A stretch of 9,329 nucleotides of DNA, taken from contig SCQZ01000377.1 in assembly GCA_004299665.1 (NCBI GenBank), positions 1-9,329 on the forward strand, written 5' to 3'. Made by a program: the position numbers and the translations under genes. The stretch's first letter is position 1, and every line of letters starts with the position of its first letter. The notes beneath the pieces are model-generated. The model was given only the letters and a program-made list of their open reading frames with translations, had not been told where the DNA came from and made no database searches. This document shows, piece after piece, positions 1-4,245 of this stretch. This DNA is from Jatrophihabitans sp. (GTDB lineage Bacteria > Actinomycetota > Actinomycetes > Mycobacteriales > Jatrophihabitantaceae).

Positions 1-33
1 CCGGCCCGGGCCCCCGGTCGGGGCCCGGGCCGG
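1..33 (-). terminator. Strong GC hairpin downstream of the binding-protein gene
   Basis: Two perfectly complementary 14-nt arms (1-14, ccggcccgggcccc, and 20-33) enclose a 5-nt loop (15-19). On the minus strand the hairpin begins 34 nt after the stop of the substrate-binding protein gene, a suitable place for transcription termination. The usual T-run would lie beyond the left edge, so it cannot be checked, and the stem may extend past base 1. It could instead be an mRNA 3'-end stabiliser, or an attenuator inside a transporter operon that lets the binding protein outnumber the permease subunits. The pairing is certain; the function is inferred. Confidence 0.6.
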
Positions 34-67
34 AGCCGTCACATCAGTACGAGATCCGTGCTGCCGA

Positions 68-1306
68 TCAGCTGCCCCCGATCTCCTTGTACTTCACGAT
101 CTGGTCACCCTGCACGACGTACGACCAGATGGCGGGCTGGCCCGCGAGCTCACCGGTCGGCGAGAACTGGATGTGCTTGGTGATGCCGTCCGCGTTGTAG
201 CTGTTCACCCAGTCCAGCAGCTTCGGCCGGGTCGTGTTGCCCTTGTCGATGCCGCTGAGCAGGATCGTCGCCGCGTCGTAGGACTCCGCCGAGTAGGTCT
301 GCGGCGCGGTGCCGTACTTCGCCTGGTACTGCGCGGCGAAGGTGGCGCTGGCGTCGGCCGGGACGCAGGGGCAGGTGAAGTACGCACCCTGCGCCGCCGC
401 CTGTCCGGCGAGCTGGATGAACTGCGGGTCCTTCACGCCGTCCGGGCCGATGAACTTGCCGGTGTAGCCGGCGCTGTGCAACTGCTGCGCGAACGGGCCG
501 CCCTCGGCGTAGTAGCCGGAGTAGAACACCGCCTGCGGAGCGGCCGCCACGACCTTGTTCACCGTCGCGGAGAAGTCCTTCTGGCCGGTCTTGACCTTGT
601 CGGTGCAGACCACGGCGCTGCCGAGCGCCGCGGTGATGCTCGCCGCCAGGCCGATGCCGTAGTCGGAGTCGTCCTGGATGACGCAGACCTTCGTGGCCTT
701 GAGCGTGTCCGTGATGAACTTCGCCGCGGCCGGGCCCTGCGAGGCGTCGTTGCCCAGCACCCGGTGGAAGGTCTTCCAGCCGTTCGTCGTCAGGGCCGGG
801 TTGGTCGCCGACGGCGAGATGTTCACCAGGCCGGCGGCGTTGAGGGCGGCGCCGGTGGCCTTCGACTCGCCGGAGAACGGCAGGCCGACGATGCCGATGA
901 TGTCGCTCTCGTTGATCGCCTGGGTCACGACGCCCGGGGCGACGGACGGGTCACCTTGCGAGTCGAACTTCTTGAAGCCGACCTGGCAGCCCGCGTTGGC
1001 CGAGTTGTGCTGGTCGACCGCGAGCGCCGCGGCGTTGCTGATCGCGATGCCGAGCGCCGCGTTCGGGCCGGTCAGCGCACCGATGTATGCGATCGTCACG
1101 CCGCTGCACTGGGCCTTGCCGTCGCCGGCCGGCAGGACGGGGTGCAGGACCGGAGCGCTCGGCGCGCTGCTGCTGCTCGCCCCCGTGTTCGCGGGAGGCG
1201 GCGGATTCGAGTTGCTCGTGCTCTTGGCCTTACTGGCGCACCCGGCCAGAGCCATGGTGCCTGCGGTGATCAACACCGCGGCAGTCATGAATGTGCGTCT
1301 TGGCAC
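68..1306 (-). CDS. ABC transporter substrate-binding lipoprotein, branched-chain amino acid (Peripla_BP_6/LivJ-like) type
   Basis: This 412-aa protein is the extracytoplasmic receptor of an ABC importer, presumably for branched-chain amino acids or a related small amide or amino acid. Residues 1-22 form a lipoprotein signal peptide (basic MPRR, hydrophobic core) ending in the lipobox LAGC, with Cys23 as the lipidated residue. A low-complexity Ser/Thr/Pro/Ala linker (about 24-60) follows. The type I periplasmic-binding fold runs from about 68 to 405, with the family-typical stretch ISPSATNPALT (163-173) and YDAATILL (343-350). Six further cysteines (67, 107, 208, 234, 312, 314) suggest disulfides outside the cell. 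The start is GTG at 1304-1306, with a perfect AGGAGG 7 nt upstream. No permease or ATPase gene is in the window; they may lie beyond the left edge. The ligand cannot be told from sequence. Family assignment is secure, substrate is not. Confidence 0.9.
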   Translation of the reverse strand: MPRRTFMTAAVLITAGTMALAGCASKAKSTSNSNPPPPANTGASSSSAPSAPVLHPVLPAGDGKAQCSGVTIAYIGALTGPNAALGIAISNAAALAVDQHNSANAGCQVGFKKFDSQGDPSVAPGVVTQAINESDIIGIVGLPFSGESKATGAALNAAGLVNISPSATNPALTTNGWKTFHRVLGNDASQGPAAAKFITDTLKATKVCVIQDDSDYGIGLAASITAALGSAVVCTDKVKTGQKDFSATVNKVVAAAPQAVFYSGYYAEGGPFAQQLHSAGYTGKFIGPDGVKDPQFIQLAGQAAAQGAYFTCPCVPADASATFAAQYQAKYGTAPQTYSAESYDAATILLSGIDKGNTTRPKLLDWVNSYNADGITKHIQFSPTGELAGQPAIWSYVVQGDQIVKYKEIGGS

Positions 1307-1313
1307 TGCTTTG

Positions 1314-1319
1314 CCTCCT
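1314..1319 (-). promoter_or_regulatory. Ribosome-binding site of the binding-protein gene
   Basis: The minus strand reads AGGAGG here, 7 nt before the GTG start at 1306. It is the only consensus Shine-Dalgarno I see ahead of a gene in this window, and it fixes the start codon. The other well-placed starts (pdtaR, the AhpD-like gene, pyk) look leaderless. Confidence 0.85.
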
Positions 1320-1335
1320 ATTGGGACCCTTTGCC

Positions 1336-1382
1336 CGACCGGTCGTCCGGTCGTGACGGGCGCACGTTAGCCGATGATCGGC
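1336..1382 (-). promoter_or_regulatory. Two dyads in the leader of the binding-protein gene
   Basis: The 139-bp gap between pdtaR and the binding-protein gene holds two inverted repeats. One has 7-bp arms at 1336-1342 and 1347-1353 around a 4-nt loop. The other has 6-bp arms at 1370-1375 and 1377-1382 around a single base (gccgat-g-atcggc), a shape more like a protein operator than an RNA hairpin. Both lie upstream of the AGGAGG, so they could be an operator plus a leader hairpin. I found no convincing -10/-35 pair. The symmetry is seen directly; the regulatory role is inference. Confidence 0.4.
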
Positions 1383-1396
1383 GCGCAGGACAGTAA

Positions 1397-1409
1397 GGGT
1401 GCACCACCC
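1397..1409 (-). terminator. Weak hairpin after pdtaR
   Basis: Arms gggtg (1397-1401) and caccc (1405-1409) with a 3-nt loop lie about 36 nt downstream of the pdtaR stop on the minus strand. There is no T-tract and the stem is only 5 bp, so read-through into the binding-protein gene is quite possible. Listed as a weak candidate only. Confidence 0.2.
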
Positions 1410-1445
1410 CCGGCATGTTCGTAATCAAATCTCTACCCGGAAGCC

Positions 1446-2060
1446 CTATTCGTCGGCAGATTGGCTACCGTCGAGCACGAGCTGGGCGACCGCGCGCATC
1501 GAGGTGCGGTTGTCCATCGCCGCCCGCTGGATCCAGCGGAACGCCTCCGGCTCGCTCAGGCCCTGCGCGGTCATCAGGGCGCCCTTGGCCCGCTCGATCA
1601 GCTTTCGTGCCTCGAGCCGCTCGCGCAACCCGCTCACCTCGGCCTCCAGGGCCACGATCTCGGCGAAGCGCGACATGGCCATCTCGACGGCGGGCAGCAG
1701 GTCACGCTTCTCGAACGGCTTGACCAGGTAGGCCATGGCACCGGCGTCGCGGGCCTTCTCGACCAGGTCGCGCTGGCTGAAGGCGGTGAGCATGACGACC
1801 GGCGCGATCCGCTGGCCCATGATCCGGGCGGTGGCCGCGATGCCGTCGAGCTTGGGCATCAAGATGTCGCAGATGACCAGGTCGGGGCGCAGTCGCTCCG
1901 CGAGCGCGATCGCCTGCTCGCCGTCACCGGCCTCCCCGACGACGTCGAACCCCTCCTCGCGCAGCATCTCGCGCAGGTCCAGGCGGATCAGTGCCTCGTC
2001 CTCGGCGATCAGCACGCGGATCGCGGCCGCGGTCTGGGGACTGCGGGCATCGGCGGGCAC
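1446..2060 (-). CDS. pdtaR: ANTAR-domain response regulator, PdtaR-like
   Basis: This is a 204-aa two-component output protein that binds RNA rather than DNA. A CheY-like receiver comes first: the acidic pair sits in RVLIAEDEALIR, the phospho-acceptor Asp is in ICDILMPKLDG (about residue 65), and the conserved Thr and Lys are in VVMLTAF and YLVKPF. A short coiled coil (about 130-155) leads to a C-terminal ANTAR domain, with ERAKGALM followed by EAFRWIQRAAM (about 155-195). In known family members, phosphorylation by a histidine kinase (PdtaS in Mycobacterium tuberculosis) promotes binding to dual-hairpin RNA and antitermination. No kinase gene is present here, as is usual for pdtaR. I chose GTG 2058-2060 because a TACCCT -10 lies 6 nt upstream and the resulting length matches the roughly 205-aa mycobacterial protein as I recall it. 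An ATG at 2084 is possible (212 aa), and one at 2114 would run into the tRNA gene. Confidence 0.88.
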   Translation of the reverse strand: MPADARSPQTAAAIRVLIAEDEALIRLDLREMLREEGFDVVGEAGDGEQAIALAERLRPDLVICDILMPKLDGIAATARIMGQRIAPVVMLTAFSQRDLVEKARDAGAMAYLVKPFEKRDLLPAVEMAMSRFAEIVALEAEVSGLRERLEARKLIERAKGALMTAQGLSEPEAFRWIQRAAMDNRTSMRAVAQLVLDGSQSADE

Positions 2061-2066
2061 GGTGCG

Positions 2067-2072
2067 AGGGTA
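2067..2072 (-). promoter_or_regulatory. Candidate -10 for leaderless pdtaR transcript
   Basis: The minus strand reads TACCCT, then 6 nt, then the GTG at 2060. This spacing would put the transcript start on or next to the start codon. A poor -35 (CTGTCC, + coordinates 2090-2095) sits 17 bp upstream. The same TAnnnT-N6/7-GTG layout precedes two other genes in the window. Confidence 0.5.
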
Positions 2073-2078
2073 TCCGGC

Positions 2079-2084
2079 TACCAT
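2079..2084 (+). promoter_or_regulatory. Possible -10 of the tRNA gene
   Basis: TACCAT fits the actinobacterial TAnnnT pattern and lies 15 nt before the mature tRNA 5' end, leaving room for a short 5' leader for RNase P. No good -35 was found. It is interleaved with the pdtaR promoter candidate on the other strand. Weak evidence. Confidence 0.3.
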
Positions 2085-2099
2085 CGGCGGGACAGCTGA

Positions 2100-2173
2100 G
2101 CCCCTGTATCCCAACTGGCAGAGGAAGCGGACTCAAAACCCGCACAGTGTGGGTTCGACTCCCACCGGGGGCA
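2100..2173 (+). tRNA. tRNA-Leu-like (anticodon CAA), short variable loop
   Basis: The 74 nt fold into a cloverleaf. Acceptor gcccctg (2100-2106) pairs fully with cgggggc (2166-2172), with one G-U pair. The 3-bp D-stem tcc/gga (2109-2111, 2123-2125) encloses an 11-nt loop containing GG and the GGNAGA pattern. The anticodon stem is 2127-2131/2139-2143, with loop ctcaaaa and anticodon CAA at 2134-2136. The T-arm is gtggg-ttcgact-cccac (2149-2165), and the discriminator is A2173. U8, A14, G18G19, T54T55C56 and A58 are all in place; CCA is not encoded. CAA reads the leucine codon UUG, and the D-arm and A73 suit leucine. However, the variable loop is only 5 nt (acagt), whereas leucine tRNAs normally carry a long variable arm. 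The anticodon stem also ends in an A-C mismatch (2131-2139). It may be a diverged tRNA or a decaying gene. The tRNA identity is firm; the amino acid is less so. Confidence 0.8.
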
Positions 2174-2188
2174 CACCACCGGGGGCAC
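2162..2188 (+). repeat. Tandem duplication of the tRNA 3' end
   Basis: The 13 bases ccaccgggggcac occur at 2162-2174 and again at 2176-2188, giving a 14-nt period. The first copy is the end of the T-stem, the acceptor 3' strand and the discriminator; the second lies just outside the gene and offers an alternative 3' partner for the acceptor 5' strand. It could come from replication slippage or be the remnant of an integration event at the tRNA. Confidence 0.85.
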
Positions 2189-2195
2189 CCGCCGA

Positions 2196-2227
2196 GATCG
2201 AAGTATCGATCAGGTCGACATGCGACC
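2196..2227 (+). terminator. Two adjacent hairpins downstream of the tRNA
   Basis: The first hairpin has perfect 6-bp arms gatcga (2196-2201) and tcgatc (2206-2211) around agta. The second has 5-bp arms ggtcg (2213-2217) and cgacc (2223-2227). They sit 23 nt past the mature tRNA end, where termination of a single tRNA transcript would be expected, but no T-run follows. The rest of the 145-bp spacer up to 2318 shows only a candidate -10 and a short arginine-rich frame that I do not accept as a gene. Confidence 0.35.
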
Positions 2228-2306
2228 GTATCGCTACCGTCATCGCGCACCGGTCGCACCTGGGACCGCATCGGGGCGAGCACGTCGGCCCGAAATCGTG
2301 ACGCGC

Positions 2307-2312
2307 TAGGTT
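2307..2312 (+). promoter_or_regulatory. Candidate -10 for leaderless AhpD-like gene transcript
   Basis: TAGGTT is followed by 6 nt and the GTG at 2319, with no Shine-Dalgarno in between. This is the spacing expected of a leaderless mRNA and supports GTG 2319 as the start. The -35 region is not recognisable. Confidence 0.45.
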
Positions 2313-2318
2313 GCAGCG

Positions 2319-2783
2319 GTGACCCAGACCCCGCGCTACTCGCTCGCCGCGTCCTACCGGGAGGGCCTGCGCTCGATGTCGGCGTTCAGTTCCCGCAGCG
2401 CCGAGAGCGGCCTCGACCCGCTGCTGGCCGAACTGGTCAAGATCCGCGCGTCGCAGATCAACGGCTGCGCCTATTGCCTGGACATGCACACCAAGGACGC
2501 CCGCGCGCTCGGCGAGACCGAACAGCGCCTCTACGCGGTCAGCGCCTGGTGGGACACCCCGTTCTTCAGCGCCGCCGAACGCGCGGCGCTGCGGCTCACC
2601 GAGGCGGTCACCCGGCTCGAGCACCAGGAGGTGCCCGACGAGGTCCTCGACGAGGCGCGGCGGTACTTCGACGACGAGGCGGTCGGCAAGCTCCTGCTCG
2701 CGATCGTCGTGATCAACTCCTGGAACCGGCTGATGATCGTGCAGCGCCCGCCCGTGGGCGACTACGTGAGCCCCCACTCGTGA
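2319..2783 (+). CDS. AhpD-like / carboxymuconolactone decarboxylase-family protein
   Basis: This 154-aa, mostly helical protein belongs to the CMD/AhpD superfamily. The diagnostic redox motif is NGCAYCLDMH, with Cys50, Cys53 and His57. Glu38 lies 12 residues before Cys50, matching the Glu of the mycobacterial AhpD proton relay. This set fits a CxxC alkylhydroperoxidase-type enzyme rather than the true decarboxylase, which lacks the cysteine pair. AhpD itself has His inside the CxxC (CSHC); here that position is Tyr, so activity may differ. The GTG start is supported by a -10 element 6 nt upstream. The next gene starts 21 nt after the stop on the same strand, so the two are probably co-transcribed. 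A 14-nt tandem repeat spans the stop codon. Family is confident; substrate, electron donor and whether it really removes peroxide are unknown. Confidence 0.85.
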   Translation: MTQTPRYSLAASYREGLRSMSAFSSRSAESGLDPLLAELVKIRASQINGCAYCLDMHTKDARALGETEQRLYAVSAWWDTPFFSAAERAALRLTEAVTRLEHQEVPDEVLDEARRYFDDEAVGKLLLAIVVINSWNRLMIVQRPPVGDYVSPHS

Positions 2784-2793
2784 GCCCCCACTC
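2766..2793 (+). repeat. 14-nt perfect tandem repeat at the gene junction
   Basis: The unit gtgagcccccactc occurs twice in direct succession (2766-2779, 2780-2793), followed by a partial third copy gtgagc. The first copy encodes the last residues VSPHS of the AhpD-like protein, and the TGA is read from the start of the second. Deleting one unit would leave protein and stop unchanged. The partial copy puts GTGAG 6 nt before the decarboxylase ATG, which could act as a weak ribosome-binding site. Confidence 0.9.
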
Positions 2794-2804
2794 GTGAGCA
2801 CCGC

Positions 2805-4223
2805 ATGACCCACATGACGCCGGAGGAGTTCCGGCGGTACGGCCGCGAGGTGGTGGACTGGATCGCGGACTACTACGAGCGCGTGGAGAGCCTGCCCGTG
2901 CTGTCCCGGTCCCGACCGGGTGACACCCGCATGGCCCTGCCGGCCCATCCCCCCGAGACCGCAGAGCCGTTCGAGGACCTGATGCGCGACCTGGACCGCG
3001 TGATCGTCCCCGGGCTGACGCACTGGCAGCACCCGTCGTTCTTCGGCTTCTTCCCCGCGAACGCGAGCGGTCCGGCGATCCTCGGGGACCTGCTGGCCTC
3101 CGGCCTCGGGGTCCAGGGCATGCTCTGGACGACCTCGCCGGCGGCGACCGAACTCGAGACGCACGTCCTGGACTGGTTCTGCGAGTTGCTCGACCTGCCG
3201 GGCCGGTTCGCCTCCTCCGGACCCGGCGGCGGGGTGATCCAGCACTCGGCCTCGGACGCGGCGCTGGTCGCGGTGCTCGCGGCGCTGCACCGCGTCAGCG
3301 GCGGCGCGACCGAGCACGCCGGGGTCGCCGCCGGGAGGTACGCCGTCTACACCTCCGGGCAGACGCACTCGTCGGTGGAGAAGGCGTGCCGCGTCGCCGG
3401 TCTCGGATCCGATGCGCTGCGCAAGATCGAGGTGGACCCCTCCACCCAGGCCGCACGGCCACAACACCTGGCCGCGCTGCTGGCCGCGGACCGGGCCGCG
3501 GGCATCACGCCGGCGCTCGTCGTCGCGTCGGTCGGCGCGACCGGGACCGGGGCCGTCGACCCGGTGGCCGATCTGGCCCGGCTCGCGCACGAGCACGGGG
3601 CGTGGTTACACGTCGACGCCGCCTGGGCGGGCGTGGCGGCCGTGGCACCCGAACTGCGCTGGCTCAACGACGGTCTCGAACTGGCCGACTCCTACTGCAC
3701 CAACCCGCACAAGTGGCTGCTGACGAACTTCGACTGCGACGTGTTCTACGTCGCCGACCGCGCCCCGCTGATCGGCGCGCTGTCGATCCTGCCCGAGTAC
3801 CTGCGCAACGCGGCGTCCGACGCGGGCGCGGTGATCGACTACCGCGACTGGCACGTCCCGCTCGGGCGCCGGTTCCGCGCCCTGAAGCTGTGGGCGGTCA
3901 TCCGCTGGTACGGCGCCGAGGGTCTGCGCGAGCACATCCGGCGGTCGGTGGCGCTCACCCAGCGCTTCGCCGGGTGGGTGGCCTCCGACGACCGGTTCGA
4001 GATCGTCGCACCGCACCCGCTCGCCCTGGTGACCTTCCGGCTGCGCGCCGGCGACGACGCGACGCGTGCCCTGATGGACGCGGTGAACGCCACCGGGCGC
4101 ATGTACCTCACCCACACCACCGTGGACGGCGCGCCGGCGCTGCGCATGTCGATCGGCGCCACGCTGACCGAGGAACGGCACGTGCGCGCGGCGTGGGAAC
4201 TGCTCGCGGCGACCGCCGGCTGA
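2805..4223 (+). CDS. Aromatic-L-amino-acid decarboxylase (group II PLP-dependent)
   Basis: This 472-aa fold-type I PLP enzyme should decarboxylate an aromatic amino acid (Tyr, DOPA, Trp, Phe or similar) to the amine in the cytoplasm. The N-terminal part matches the DDC family (EFRRYGREVVDWIADYY at 8-24, HWQHPSFFGFFPA at 73-85). Family catalytic residues are present: PLP-stacking His188 in TSGQTHSS, Thr246, Asp271 and Ala273 in HVDAAWAG, and His302 with Schiff-base Lys303 in NPHKW. Several share numbering with the mammalian enzyme. The flexible loop keeps Tyr332; in plant and insect relatives Phe here goes with aldehyde synthase activity, so decarboxylation is favoured. DYRDWHVPLGRRFRALKLW (345-363) is also family-typical. 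Length matches the usual 470-490. ATG 2805 is assumed; ATG 2814 (residue 4) is equally plausible since neither has a strong ribosome-binding site. Substrate is not determinable. Confidence 0.92.
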   Translation: MTHMTPEEFRRYGREVVDWIADYYERVESLPVLSRSRPGDTRMALPAHPPETAEPFEDLMRDLDRVIVPGLTHWQHPSFFGFFPANASGPAILGDLLASGLGVQGMLWTTSPAATELETHVLDWFCELLDLPGRFASSGPGGGVIQHSASDAALVAVLAALHRVSGGATEHAGVAAGRYAVYTSGQTHSSVEKACRVAGLGSDALRKIEVDPSTQAARPQHLAALLAADRAAGITPALVVASVGATGTGAVDPVADLARLAHEHGAWLHVDAAWAGVAAVAPELRWLNDGLELADSYCTNPHKWLLTNFDCDVFYVADRAPLIGALSILPEYLRNAASDAGAVIDYRDWHVPLGRRFRALKLWAVIRWYGAEGLREHIRRSVALTQRFAGWVASDDRFEIVAPHPLALVTFRLRAGDDATRALMDAVNATGRMYLTHTTVDGAPALRMSIGATLTEERHVRAAWELLAATAG

Positions 4224-4225
4224 CA

Positions 4226-4245
4226 CGGCGCCGGTTCAGGCGCCG
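4226..4245. terminator. Hairpin between convergent genes
   Basis: Arms cggcgcc (4226-4232) and ggcgccg (4239-4245) form a 7-bp all-GC stem around ggttca. It starts 2 nt after the decarboxylase stop, and its loop contains the stop codon of tesB on the other strand (4236-4238). Only 12 bp separate the two stop codons, so one symmetric hairpin could end both transcripts. No T-run follows on either side, so termination efficiency is uncertain. Confidence 0.45.

Noticed and set aside
173..1396. Long plus-strand open frame opposite the binding-protein gene
   Set aside because: Arg/Val/Ala-rich translation with no domain resemblance; the usual antisense open frame of GC-rich DNA. The minus-strand frame has a lipobox, a binding fold and a perfect ribosome-binding site.
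2061..2114. Longer pdtaR starts at ATG 2114 or ATG 2084
   Set aside because: The first lies inside the tRNA gene. The second is possible but has no ribosome-binding site, whereas GTG 2060 has a leaderless -10 and gives the usual family length.
2220..2309. 29-codon plus-strand frame (ATG 2220 to TAG 2307) in the spacer after the tRNA
   Set aside because: Very Arg-rich, no clear ribosome-binding site, and its stop lies within the candidate -10 of the next gene; probably chance.
2133..3596. Minus-strand open frame of 487 codons opposite the tRNA, AhpD-like gene and decarboxylase
   Set aside because: It runs through a tRNA and two well-supported genes and has a low-complexity Arg/Gly/Val composition; a shadow frame.
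2174..4223. The AhpD-like/decarboxylase pair as an integrated mobile element at the tRNA
   Set aside because: No integrase or transposase is present and no second copy of the tRNA 3' end was seen near 4224; the only repeat is the adjacent tandem copy. Kept only as a question.
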